From Granulicella sp. dw_53 (GTDB lineage Bacteria > Acidobacteriota > Terriglobia > Terriglobales > Acidobacteriaceae), in the NCBI RefSeq assembly GCF_018449545.1, contig NZ_JAAVUR010000001.1:186001-250000 (forward strand): DNA of 64,000 nucleotides. The letters run 5' to 3'. This document shows, in pieces, positions 8,890 through 17,740 of this stretch (position 1 is the first letter of the stretch; every line of letters begins with the position of its first letter). The translations under genes were made by a program, and so were the position numbers. The notes beneath the pieces are model-generated. The model was not told the DNA's origin. It was given only the letters and a program-made list of their open reading frames with translations, and did not search any database.

Positions 8890-9467
8890 GTCTGGCGGCC
8901 CCGGTCCGCACCGTCGCTATCATTGGGGCAGGCACCGCTGGCCGCAGCTTCGCTCTCGCGGTCGCCTGCGCTGGTTTTCACGTCGTCCTGGAGGACGTGA
9001 TGCCCGCCAACCTGCGCAAGGCTGAGGCGGACTTCGCCGACATGGCTGACCGTGCCGGCCCCGGACGCCTCTCCCTCGCCCTTACCGTCGAGGACGCCGT
9101 CCGCGAGGCCGACCTCGCCATCGACTTCGTCCCCGACGAACTCGAGTCCAAACTCGAGATCTTCAGCATGATCGACCGCATGGCGCCGCCTCGAACCATC
9201 CTCTGTACCCCCACCGAAGCCCTCAGCATCACCGATCTGGCCTCCTGCGTCTACCGCCCGGAGCGCACCTTCGCCCTGCGCGGAAGCCTCATCCCCGGAG
9301 AATCGGCGGCTCCCCTTCGCCTCCTCTACCACGGGTCCGCATCGCTTGACTCTCTCATCGCTACAGCTGCATTCTTTCAGGTGCTCGGCTTGACGGTCGA
9401 AACAGAGGTCGATCCGGACGTTCCCATGCTGGTCAAAAATCTATCTTGGGGCAACGGAACCACTTAA
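8886..9467 (+). CDS. orphan NAD-binding domain of the 3-hydroxyacyl-CoA dehydrogenase family
   Basis: A 193-residue protein made almost wholly of the Rossmann domain of 3-hydroxyacyl-CoA dehydrogenases: VAIIGAGTAGRSFALAVACA at about 9-28, then DLAIDFVPDELESK and LSITDLASCVYRPER. Full enzymes continue with a GMHFFNP-type block bearing the catalytic histidine and a C-terminal helical domain. Here the block reads ALRGSLIPG, and the protein ends about 80 residues later, so neither the catalytic His nor the dimer/substrate domain is present. It starts with GTG, overlapping the small gene upstream. It is probably not a normal dehydrogenase; it may be a degenerate or regulatory NAD-binding protein. 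Confidence 0.7.
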   Translation: MSLAAPVRTVAIIGAGTAGRSFALAVACAGFHVVLEDVMPANLRKAEADFADMADRAGPGRLSLALTVEDAVREADLAIDFVPDELESKLEIFSMIDRMAPPRTILCTPTEALSITDLASCVYRPERTFALRGSLIPGESAAPLRLLYHGSASLDSLIATAAFFQVLGLTVETEVDPDVPMLVKNLSWGNGTT

Positions 9468-9536
9468 TTCACATTCTCGTGAACTGTTTCTTCGTCGCTT
9501 ACGTAGATTCTCCTTAAGGAAGAGTCCAACCCCTGC

Positions 9537-10793
9537 ATGCGCGCACTCCTCGATATCCTCGATCAGGTCTACCAGTCCATCACCGCAAATAAATTGCGCT
9601 CTTTCTTGACCATGTTCGGCATAGCTTGGGGGGTCGCTTCACTCCTCCTGCTTATTGGCCTGGGCGAAGGCTTCCGCTCCGGGCAGCGCCGCGGCCTCGC
9701 GGAGTTAGGCACCGACGTCATCATGCTCTTCGGCGGCACCATTCCCGCCCTGCCCAACCAGCACACCGGCATGATGCCCTACAAGCTTACCCTCTCTGAC
9801 ACCGAGGCCATCCTCCATCAGGCCACCCACGTCCGCAACGCTACCGCCATCATTAATCGTGGCGACATCAAAGAGGTCAGTGAGTTCACGAGCGCCGGCG
9901 GTGCTGTGATGGGCGTTCAGGTCAACTTCCCCCAAATCCGCAACCTCCCCATCGTGCAGGGCCGCTTCCTCAACGACGAAGACCTCGCCCAACACCGTCA
10001 GGTCGTCGTCCTCGGCCAAAAGAACAACCATCTGCTCTTTCCCGGACACCCCTCCCTCGGAGCCTTCATCACCCTCAACGGCTACCGCTTCCAGGTCATC
10101 GGAGTCGCACCCCGCATCGGCCGTGGCAACGACGACGGCGATAACCAGAAGATCTACATCCCCCTCACCACCATGTTGGAGCTCTTTCCCCTCAAGGGAG
10201 AGAACATCCCCCAGGACTCCCTGACCTCGATCCAATATCAGCCCCTCACGGAAGACCTGAACGAGACCGCCAAGGCAGATGTCCATCGCATCATCGGCGA
10301 GCGCCACGGCTTCGATCCTAACCTCAAGGAAGCCTTCGAGGAGTGGGACACTATCAAGTCCCAACGCACCATCGGCGTCATCTTCACTGCCATGGACGTC
10401 TTCCTCGGCGGAGTCGGCATCGTCACCCTCGCTCTGGGCGCGGTGGGCATCATCAACATCATGCTCGTCACCGTCACCGAACGCACCCGCGAGATCGGCC
10501 TCCGCAAGGCCCTCGGCGCAACCAATCGCAGCATCCTCGTACAGTTCTTCCTCGAAGGGCTCATGCTCACCGGCATCAGCGGGGTCATAGGCATCGTCGG
10601 AGCAGCCGCGCTCATGTTCGTGCTGGGTCGGGCCATGGGCAACAACACCATGGGCTTCGACCCCCCTCGACTCGTTCCCTGGTCCGCCGCCATGGCGCTC
10701 ATCACCCTCGCCCTCTCCGGCGTCATCGCCGGCCTCTATCCAGCGCGTCGTGCCGCCATGCTCGAACCCGTCGAAGCGCTGCGAAAGGAATAG
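9537..10793 (+). CDS. MacB/FtsX-type ABC transporter permease, first of a pair
   Basis: A 418-residue inner-membrane permease. Its first membrane helix is near residues 18-40 (LRSFLTMFGIAWGVASLLLL). A MacB-type periplasmic domain occupies about 50-280, and three helices lie in the last 140 residues (GAVGIINIMLVTVTERTREI, then LEGLMLTGISGVIG and a C-terminal helix ending ARRAAMLEPVEALRKE). This four-helix FtsX layout serves transporters that drive efflux or export from the periplasm. No ATPase or membrane-fusion gene is adjacent, so its partner must be elsewhere. A paralogous permease follows after only two bases. Confidence 0.88.
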   Translation: MRALLDILDQVYQSITANKLRSFLTMFGIAWGVASLLLLIGLGEGFRSGQRRGLAELGTDVIMLFGGTIPALPNQHTGMMPYKLTLSDTEAILHQATHVRNATAIINRGDIKEVSEFTSAGGAVMGVQVNFPQIRNLPIVQGRFLNDEDLAQHRQVVVLGQKNNHLLFPGHPSLGAFITLNGYRFQVIGVAPRIGRGNDDGDNQKIYIPLTTMLELFPLKGENIPQDSLTSIQYQPLTEDLNETAKADVHRIIGERHGFDPNLKEAFEEWDTIKSQRTIGVIFTAMDVFLGGVGIVTLALGAVGIINIMLVTVTERTREIGLRKALGATNRSILVQFFLEGLMLTGISGVIGIVGAAALMFVLGRAMGNNTMGFDPPRLVPWSAAMALITLALSGVIAGLYPARRAAMLEPVEALRKE

Positions 10794-10795
10794 TC

Positions 10796-12034
10796 ATGTT
10801 AAAAGACATCTTCGGCCAGGCCATTGAAGCCATGCGGCACAACGGTCGTCGTACTACCATCACCATCGTCGGCATGGCCTGGGGAATCGCCACCGTCGTC
10901 CTCCTTCTGGCCTATGGTGCCGGATTCGGCCGCGCCTTCGAGACCATCTTCGCCCAGTTTGGAACTAACATGATCGGCGTCTTCCCCGGCCGCACCAGCG
11001 AGCAGGTCGGCGGCTCCAAGGCCGGCGTCCAGGTTCGCTTTCAGATGGACGACGCCGAGCGCATTCAGGAGACCGTCCCGGGCGTCATCCACGTCTCACC
11101 CTTCGTCTGGAAGCAGGTGCCCGTCCAGAACGACCTCCACACCTTCACCTGGGAGGTCGACGGCGTCACCCCCGAGCTCGCCTCCATCCAGAAGATGGAC
11201 ATCGATCAGGGCCGCTTCCTCACCCAGGACGACATGCTACGCCGCGCCCACGTCGCCGTCATCGGTGCCGAAGCCAAGACCAAGCTCTACTCCGGAGCCT
11301 TCGCCCTCGGCCAGACCATCCGCCTCAACGGCGTAAGCTTCGAGATCGTGGGTGTCCTTAAAGCCAAAATGCAGGAGGGAGACGATAACATCAACCGCAT
11401 CATCGATGTCCCCCTCTCCACCATGTCCGACCTCAAGGACATCAAGTACATCGACGGCATCTGGTTCAACTACAACGGCGACCACACCGCGGTCCAGCAA
11501 GCCGTGCGTAAGACGATGGGCGCCGCCCATGGCTTCCGCCCTTCCGATCGTAACGCCATGCACGTCGCCGACATCATGCAGCAGCTCTCCCAGTTCCGCA
11601 TCGTCTCCCTCGGGCTGCAGGCGCTGCTTCTCTTCATAGGAGCTCTCACCCTCGGTATCTCCGGCATCGGCCTCATGAACATCATGTTGGTCAGCGTCCA
11701 GCAGCGCACTCGCGAGATCGGCGTAGAAAAAGCGCTCGGCGCGCGCAAACGCCACATCCTTCTCCAATTCCTCGCCGAAGCCATGGTCATCACCAGCGTA
11801 GGAGGCGTCGCGGGCATCGCGCTGGCCTACGCCGTCAGCAAGACCGTCGGCAGCATCACCTTCTACAGTGCCCTTGCCAGCAACGCTGACGCAGCCGACA
11901 TCCACCTGCTCATCTCTCCCACATCGGTAGTTGTAGCCACCACAATCCTGGTCATCGTCGGCACCATAAGCGGCATGATCCCCGCCATCCAGGCCTCCAA
12001 CCTCGACCCCATCGAAGCCCTTCGCTACGAATAG
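10796..12034 (+). CDS. MacB/FtsX-type ABC transporter permease, second of a pair
   Basis: A 412-residue paralogue of the permease just upstream. The start is ATG 10796 (MLKDIFGQAIEAMRHNGRR), two bases after the previous stop, with AAAGGA upstream; the same frame is open further left but only inside the first gene. It has one N-terminal helix (ITIVGMAWGIATVVLLLAYG), a MacB-like periplasmic domain, and three C-terminal helices (MNIMLVSVQQRTREIGVEKA, VGGVAGIALAYAV, final helix before SNLDPIEALRYE). The two proteins probably form a heterodimeric transmembrane part. The substrate is unknown. Confidence 0.88.
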   Translation: MLKDIFGQAIEAMRHNGRRTTITIVGMAWGIATVVLLLAYGAGFGRAFETIFAQFGTNMIGVFPGRTSEQVGGSKAGVQVRFQMDDAERIQETVPGVIHVSPFVWKQVPVQNDLHTFTWEVDGVTPELASIQKMDIDQGRFLTQDDMLRRAHVAVIGAEAKTKLYSGAFALGQTIRLNGVSFEIVGVLKAKMQEGDDNINRIIDVPLSTMSDLKDIKYIDGIWFNYNGDHTAVQQAVRKTMGAAHGFRPSDRNAMHVADIMQQLSQFRIVSLGLQALLLFIGALTLGISGIGLMNIMLVSVQQRTREIGVEKALGARKRHILLQFLAEAMVITSVGGVAGIALAYAVSKTVGSITFYSALASNADAADIHLLISPTSVVVATTILVIVGTISGMIPAIQASNLDPIEALRYE

Positions 12035-12427
12035 CAACGCTGACGAAATCGAATTTTGTATCTGATATCTCATCAGATCAAACAATATTCAAAGCGATGG
12101 ACTGAGCGCGACGAAAGATAGTTTCGCATTCCAATGCTGGATATACTAAGGCCAGTCGGCATGTATCAGACTGAATGTCTGTCTGGAATATTGCTAAAGA
12201 TTGCTTGGCTGTACGGTCAGATCTGCGATGACAGATCGACTTGTCGCCATAAAAAAGGCCAGAGAACATGGTCTTCAATTGTATGAATGATGGGTATATT
12301 TGCCTGGTCTTTAAAAGACTCTAACTGAGAGACATGTTCGCGCAATGGACGTAGCACCAGGCGACACCCTCACCAACTAGCGCTCGATCTTGCCTTTCAG
12401 CGTCAGAATCGAAGCCTTTGGAATTGA
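12035..12427. other. gene-free, AT-richer stretch
   Basis: About 390 bases without a convincing frame. A 7-pair hairpin (ATCTGAT, loop ATCTC, ATCAGAT at 12060-12078) lies 25 bases after the permease stop; it has no T tract. The rest is visibly richer in A and T than its surroundings, as is the beginning of the gene that follows. No RNA family was recognised. Confidence 0.5.
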
Positions 12428-13471
12428 ATGACCGCAAATAAACGAGAAGTACATTTAGTGGGGAGCATTGGTCTTTCGGATTCAGAGACAGTCTTCCGAA
12501 CGGTATCCGGGATCCTGGGGTCTCACTGCTCTCGCATCCCTGACGGTGAGACTGGCGAGCGCCACCATTGGATTCAATGGCAGCGCGACAGGATTGCTTC
12601 TAATCCAGATATCGAACTAGTTCAAGAGGACGGCAACGCGAACAGTGGCCCTGGTAACGTTGCACCGCGCCTCTATAAAGTGCGCGACTCGATCGATCCA
12701 GCGACAGTTCAATTTGGCTCGCTAGGATACGCTGCGGCGGCAACTGCCTCGTATGAGATATTTAGAAAATTGGTAAACGACGGCGTAATTTTGCCTGCGA
12801 CACGCTTCCAGGTCGCATTACCTACACCCATGGCGATTCTTTGCGCTTTCATCCTGCCGGAACACAGGCTGGCTTTGGAGCCGGCGATGGAAGCCGCGAT
12901 CCTAACAGAAGTTGCGCTTATACAAAGTGCAATTCCGGCAAAGCACCTTGCGATACAGTGGGACGCTCCTCGTGAGGTCATAGCCGCCGCAGGGGGTCCG
13001 CAGCTTCCTTATACAGATGGGATCGAAGGCTCTCTCCGTCGTCTCGGACATCTCAGTAACTTTGTTGAACCTGAAGCCGAGCTTGGCGTCCATCTGTGTT
13101 ACGGAGATTTAGGGCATAAACACACCGTGGAACCCATTGATCTCACCATCGCCGTAGCCTTTGCCAATGGTCTATCACAGACCCTCGAGCGCAGACTCGA
13201 TTATGTACATATGCCGGTTCCTATAAGTCGATTTGACGATTCATACTTTAGGCCACTCGCTCACATGAAGGTCTCATCATCTACTCGGTTGGTGCTGGGG
13301 TTGATTCATTTTACCGATGGCGTGCAAGGGACGCGACAACGCATCGAGGCCGCCTCACGTCACGTTCGAGAATTCGACATCGCGACCGAATGCGGCTTCG
13401 GAAGACGGGATCCTTCAACCGTCCCGGCCCTCTTAGAGATTCATAGGCAACTGGTTAGCGATGGAAGTTAA
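12428..13471 (+). CDS. MetE/UROD-superfamily protein of unknown substrate
   Basis: A 347-residue single TIM-barrel-like protein resembling the C-terminal half of cobalamin-independent methionine synthase. The opening HLVGSIGL with RIPDGETGER is typical of an uncharacterised bacterial and fungal family. The zinc site of MetE appears kept: H222 and C224 in GVHLCYGD, and C322 in IATECGFGRR. A zinc-dependent methyl or thiol transfer is therefore plausible, but the substrate is unknown and no methionine gene is near. Codons are less C-ending than in neighbouring genes, and the leader is AT-rich, which suggests recent acquisition. It converges on the M1-like gene with 18 bases between. Confidence 0.65.
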   Translation: MTANKREVHLVGSIGLSDSETVFRTVSGILGSHCSRIPDGETGERHHWIQWQRDRIASNPDIELVQEDGNANSGPGNVAPRLYKVRDSIDPATVQFGSLGYAAAATASYEIFRKLVNDGVILPATRFQVALPTPMAILCAFILPEHRLALEPAMEAAILTEVALIQSAIPAKHLAIQWDAPREVIAAAGGPQLPYTDGIEGSLRRLGHLSNFVEPEAELGVHLCYGDLGHKHTVEPIDLTIAVAFANGLSQTLERRLDYVHMPVPISRFDDSYFRPLAHMKVSSSTRLVLGLIHFTDGVQGTRQRIEAASRHVREFDIATECGFGRRDPSTVPALLEIHRQLVSDGS

Positions 13472-13489
13472 ACAGGATCGCGATGAGCC

Positions 13490-15475
13490 TCAGTTATCCG
13501 CCCTCTCCCGCACATAAGGCTTCTGCATCAACGCCCGAGCTTCATTCACCGCACCCTGCGTATTGTCATTCGTCTGCACGGCCAGCCGGTACTCGTTCAC
13601 CGCACGATCCCGCTGCCCCGTCACATCGAAGATCCGTCCCAGCTCAATGTGACTCCAGACCTCGACCCACTTAGGATCTCCGTCCCCTCGCAACGCATCC
13701 CGAAACGAGTTCGCCGCCGACTGATAGTTCCGCTGCATAAAAAAGATCTCGCCGATCCGGTACGCCGCCAGCGAGCTATTCTTATTCGCATCCAGCGCCT
13801 TCTGATACTCCACCAGAGCCGCGGTCAAATCGCCCTGAGCCACCTGCTGCTGCCCACGCAACACCGCCACCCGCACCGCTAGATCGGGCGTGCTCTTCAG
13901 CAGCCAATTCTGCGGATCGATCCCAATCCGTCGCGGCCTGCCAAAGGTCTCGATGGAGTAAGCCGATTCCGTCCCGCTCACATCCACTCGCCGTATCTCC
14001 GTCTTACCATCCGTCTCGATCCTCAACTCCACCGGCATTCGGAACAGGTCGAGATCCTGCGTCACCGCCCCCACCGTCCGAAAGCCCTTGTTATTCCCCA
14101 ACCGGAAGACCGTGAACTTATTCGCAAACGCCGGCGCGCCGGTCCCATCGATCCACTGCGCGAAGAACGGCCCAAACTGCACCTGCGACTGAGCCGTCGC
14201 CACCGTCTCTACATTCGAGCTCCGGACAGACTTATCCGTGTACTGCGACAGCAGTCCTCGCAGAAACTTCAGGAAGACATCATCCCCCATCTCCCACCGG
14301 AGCATATGGAACACCATCGCCCCCTTCTCCAGCGTCATCGACTGAAACTGTGGCGAAAAAGGATCCAGCCGCCCCAGCGTCGTCAGCGGCTCCGTGTCAT
14401 ACGCCAACGCTCCGGCCGAGACATCCGTCACTGCCGTCTGGAACGCCGTCTTCCCCGACGCGTCCTCGACATACATCATCTCCGCATAGCGCGACATGCC
14501 GTTCGTGATCCAAGCATCGTTCAGCGTAGCCGGAGAGATCTCGCTCCCCCACCACTGCCGCGCCAGCGTATTCGCCAGCAGTCGCTGACTGTTGTGGTCC
14601 ACAATGCGCCGTCCACCAATCGCCGCAATCTCCGGAGCCCAAGCGGCCGACACCGAATCATCCGGCAGCTCCACAATATTGATCCGCCCCGACTCCGGCT
14701 GCCCGAAAGAGGAGGTCATAAACTCGAACTCCTTCGCCGCGGTCTGCGCGAAGTCCACCGCCCCACCCTTGCGCGCCTCCGTCACATACACCTTGATGTT
14801 CGCGACGCCCGGAGCACTGATCGGCTCCAGAAACTTACCCGCCACGATCGTCCCCGGGAACCCCGGCTTCGTCCAATTGAAGCTGTACTCCGTCCGGTTG
14901 CCCGGCAGACTCTTCTGTCCGGTAGCACCGCTCCCCACCACCCGCTCATCCGACGGCACCCGAATATGCATCTCCGTCGTAAAGCGATTCGTGAACAGTC
15001 CCGTCATCGGAAACCACCGGCCCGCATACAGCAGAATGCTGATCGGCTCGCCCACCGCCGCCAGCTTGATACCCTCCACCGGACTCGTATCCGACCCCGT
15101 CAACGTCCCGGCATACTCGAAGTTATAAGTCGTCGAAGTGCCCTTCGCCAGCGGAGCAGCCAGCGTAATCCGCACAGTCGAATTCGTAGTCAGCCGTTCG
15201 GACTCCAACGGCTTCTTCGCCGCGTCCGTCAGCTTCGTCAGTTGTAGACCATTATTCAACTCGAACGTCACACTATTCAGGTCGTCCAGCGCGGTAAACG
15301 TCACCGCAGCCGTCGCCGTTAATCGATTTGCCGCCGGGTCCAGATCAGCATTGATCACATAGCCGGTCACCTGCATCGGCACCTTCGCCGGCGCAGCCCA
15401 GCCAGGGATCGTCGCCAGCGTCATCGTAAAAAGAATCGCAGCCGAGGCGCGAACGGTACGGGGAAGGGAATACAT
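13490..15475 (-). CDS. M1-peptidase-like protein without active site, with C-terminal TPRs
   Basis: A 661-residue exported protein (signal peptide 1-28, ending GWAAPA). Residues about 30-480 follow the M1 aminopeptidase plan: beta-sheet N-terminal domain, then a thermolysin-like region. The zinc motif HExxHxWWG is replaced by N302-T303-L-A-R306-Q-W-W-G, and the third ligand in WLNEGFA is N325 in WITNGMS. The GAMEN block is also lost, while EKGAMVFHMLR is kept. So the fold is recognisable but catalysis is not expected. Residues about 550-650 form TPR-like helices (AALVEYQKALDANKNSSLAA, SAANSFRDAL, DRAVNEYRLA). It may be a binding or scaffolding protein in the periplasm. Confidence 0.8.
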   Translation of the reverse strand: MYSLPRTVRASAAILFTMTLATIPGWAAPAKVPMQVTGYVINADLDPAANRLTATAAVTFTALDDLNSVTFELNNGLQLTKLTDAAKKPLESERLTTNSTVRITLAAPLAKGTSTTYNFEYAGTLTGSDTSPVEGIKLAAVGEPISILLYAGRWFPMTGLFTNRFTTEMHIRVPSDERVVGSGATGQKSLPGNRTEYSFNWTKPGFPGTIVAGKFLEPISAPGVANIKVYVTEARKGGAVDFAQTAAKEFEFMTSSFGQPESGRINIVELPDDSVSAAWAPEIAAIGGRRIVDHNSQRLLANTLARQWWGSEISPATLNDAWITNGMSRYAEMMYVEDASGKTAFQTAVTDVSAGALAYDTEPLTTLGRLDPFSPQFQSMTLEKGAMVFHMLRWEMGDDVFLKFLRGLLSQYTDKSVRSSNVETVATAQSQVQFGPFFAQWIDGTGAPAFANKFTVFRLGNNKGFRTVGAVTQDLDLFRMPVELRIETDGKTEIRRVDVSGTESAYSIETFGRPRRIGIDPQNWLLKSTPDLAVRVAVLRGQQQVAQGDLTAALVEYQKALDANKNSSLAAYRIGEIFFMQRNYQSAANSFRDALRGDGDPKWVEVWSHIELGRIFDVTGQRDRAVNEYRLAVQTNDNTQGAVNEARALMQKPYVRERADN

Positions 15476-15626
15476 ACTGGCAAAGATCCTCAGAGGTCCA
15501 TCCTACAGCCGTAAAACACGTCAAGGGGTCGCCGGAACGCTCGTGCAATCAATCACAAACAGGAAAATCGGTATAGCACCGGGATATTAGACGCTCATAA
15601 ATGCAAATCGGGCCACTCGTCTCGTT

Positions 15627-16880
15627 TTACCCCGCCACAGCAGACGAAACACCCACGAATAACTCCTCTACCGCCTCCGCAACTCTTTGGATAGCCGTCC
15701 GCCGGCCATCGCCCTCCAAAGCCGGCAGCAGCTTGGCCCGAACCTGGGCCAGCCCGGCGATCATCTCACTCCTCTCCGGCCCATCCGCCAGCAACGGAGC
15801 CAGCGTCTCAGCCACATTCTTTCCCGTAAACCGATCCTGCAAAAGCTCCGGCACCACCCTGCGACCTGCAATCAGATTCACCATCCCGACCGGAAGATTC
15901 CCTGCCGCATCCTCCTGCGCCGGAATCTCTGCCGGATACCGCACCAGCCGCTTCGCCACCCGATAGGTCATATTGGATACACGATAGACCACTACAAACG
16001 GATTCCCGATCACCGCAGCCTGCACCGTCGCCGTCCCGCTCGCCACCACGCTCCCTCTGGCATGAAACAGCGCCTCCCGCGCATCCCCCACCAGCGTAAT
16101 CTGCGGAGTCGAACCATCGCTAAGCTCGTCCACCAGCTCCTGGACCTCCTTTCGGTCCAGCGTGGACGCAATGGGGAGCAAAAACTCATAGCCCGATCCC
16201 AGCAACTCCGCCGCCTCAATCATGGTCGGCAGGTTCAACCGAACCTCCTTCCAGCGGCTGCCCGGTAGCAACGCAATCCACTCCTTCTTGCGGTTCGACG
16301 CCGGACCCTCGATCAACAGCCGAAGCCCATGCCGTCTCGCATACTCGTCCCGCAAGCTCGCCGGCAGCGCCAGCTCCGCCAGCGGATGCCCCACAAACTC
16401 AGCATCCACACCTCGTGCCCGGTAAAAACTCTCTTCAAATGGAAAGATCACCATCATTCGGTCAACCCGCTCCTGAACCCACCGCAGCCGTCTTCGCTTC
16501 CACGCCCAAAGCTGCGGGCTTACGAAGTACAACACCGGCACGCCCAGTTTCTTCAACTCCCGTGCCAATCGAAAATTCACATCCGGAAAATCGATCAGCA
16601 CCGCCACATCCGGACGCCCCGCCTTCAGGGCTCCGACCAGCCTCCGAAACTCCCTATAAATCTGCGGCATATGCAGGATCACCTCCGTAATCCCCATCAC
16701 CGCCACATCCTCGGCCTTCACCACCCGCTCCAGCCCCGCCTCGGCCATTCTCGTCCCGCCCAATCCAAAGAACGTCGCCTCTGGGAGACGTCGTCTCACC
16801 TCCGCAATAAGCTCAGCGCCATACTGGTCGCCACTTGCCTCGCCGGCAGAAAGAAAAATACGCGGATTGGATGCAGTCAC
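15627..16880 (-). CDS. lpxB: lipid-A-disaccharide synthase
   Basis: A 417-residue glycosyltransferase (GT19) that joins UDP-diacylglucosamine and lipid X to form the lipid A disaccharide at the inner membrane. Family marks: IFLSAGEASGDQYGAEL at the N terminus, MGITEVILHMPQI, VLIDFPDVNFRLA, SPQLWAWKRRR and LLPGSRWKEV. The frame is open for 77 codons further upstream, but those overlap the divergent gene; the GTG at 16880 puts the start directly before the conserved N terminus. No good ribosome site is visible. The start lies 36 bases from the start of the divergent neighbour. Other lipid A genes are not in the window. It proves a Gram-negative envelope. Confidence 0.93.
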   Translation of the reverse strand: MTASNPRIFLSAGEASGDQYGAELIAEVRRRLPEATFFGLGGTRMAEAGLERVVKAEDVAVMGITEVILHMPQIYREFRRLVGALKAGRPDVAVLIDFPDVNFRLARELKKLGVPVLYFVSPQLWAWKRRRLRWVQERVDRMMVIFPFEESFYRARGVDAEFVGHPLAELALPASLRDEYARRHGLRLLIEGPASNRKKEWIALLPGSRWKEVRLNLPTMIEAAELLGSGYEFLLPIASTLDRKEVQELVDELSDGSTPQITLVGDAREALFHARGSVVASGTATVQAAVIGNPFVVVYRVSNMTYRVAKRLVRYPAEIPAQEDAAGNLPVGMVNLIAGRRVVPELLQDRFTGKNVAETLAPLLADGPERSEMIAGLAQVRAKLLPALEGDGRRTAIQRVAEAVEELFVGVSSAVAG

Positions 16881-16916
16881 AATCCATACAGTGTAGATTT
16901 TTCCCGGGAGACCTGC

Positions 16917-17600
16917 ATGGCGGGAAGCGCTGCAAAACGATTTCAAGCCATATTGGAACCACTCGAGGGAGGTCTGGGCTGGGTCGTCGCATGGCTTCCA
17001 TTCGAGGTCGAAACCGCCTGGAAGAAGATAGTACGTCTGCGCGTGAACGTAGAGATCGCTGGTCAGCTCTTCCGCACCTCGCTCTTCTCCGCTCCCAACC
17101 GTGGCGGTCACTTCGTCCTGGTCAACAAGAAGATGCAGAAGGCCGCTGGAGCCCGTGTCGGTGGAAAGGTGAACTTCACCATCTCCCCAGACCTGGAAGA
17201 GCGTGTTCCAGACCTGCCACCCGAACTAGCCAAAATCCTGAAGGGCCAAAAGGCATTGGCCAAGTGGTTTGCTGGCCTCAGTGATTCCACCCGGTTCGAG
17301 ATCGCCAAATCGATCAACGAAGTCAAAAGTCCCGAAGCCCGCCAGCGCCGAGTCCTCCAGACGGCCGAGCGGATCATGCTCGCCATGGAGGGGGAGAAGA
17401 TCCCCCCACCGATCCTGGAACTAGCCCTCAACCGAACACCCGCCGCCCGCAAAGGCTGGGAAGCCATGACGCCAAATCAACGCCGCAGTCACCTGTTGGG
17501 TGTCTTCCACTACAAGAGCCCCGAAGCCCGCACCAAACGCGTCGGAAAGCTCATCGACGACGCTCTACGCCTCCGCGCCGAAAAAAATAAACTCCACTAA
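16917..17600 (+). CDS. DUF1905 / YdeI-OmdA-type protein
   Basis: A 227-residue protein with two parts. The N-terminal DUF1905 beta-barrel is at about 5-100 (FQAILEPLEGGLGWVVAWLP, GHFVLVNKKMQKAAGARVGG). A YdeI/OmpD-associated helical domain is at about 105-227 (LAKWFAGLSDSTRFEIAKSI, SPEARQRRV, SPEARTKRV). The start ATG at 16917 follows CGGGAG at a good distance; the frame is open further upstream only because it runs over lpxB. These proteins are common in soil bacteria but their biochemical role is not established. Divergent from lpxB. Confidence 0.8.
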   Translation: MAGSAAKRFQAILEPLEGGLGWVVAWLPFEVETAWKKIVRLRVNVEIAGQLFRTSLFSAPNRGGHFVLVNKKMQKAAGARVGGKVNFTISPDLEERVPDLPPELAKILKGQKALAKWFAGLSDSTRFEIAKSINEVKSPEARQRRVLQTAERIMLAMEGEKIPPPILELALNRTPAARKGWEAMTPNQRRSHLLGVFHYKSPEARTKRVGKLIDDALRLRAEKNKLH

Positions 17601-17670
17601 ACGAACTAGATCAAAGCCAAATCAATCCCGCGCCCCACAACAAACCCACTAGGCCCACCCACAGGCAAGA

Positions 17671-17710
17671 CCAAATCGGTGCAATCCGTGCGAATCGGTG
17701 TTAAGCCTTT
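17671..17710 (+). repeat. ATCGGTG-type dispersed repeat, copy 1
   Basis: Contains AAATCGGTGCAATCCGTG, then CGAATCGGTGTTAAGCC and TTT. It lies between the convergent DUF1905 and ABC transporter genes. Three more copies are at 22646, 48602 and 55954 (reverse). Confidence 0.7.
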
Positions 17711-17740
17711 ATCCCTTCAGCACGAACCCTCGGAATTGCC

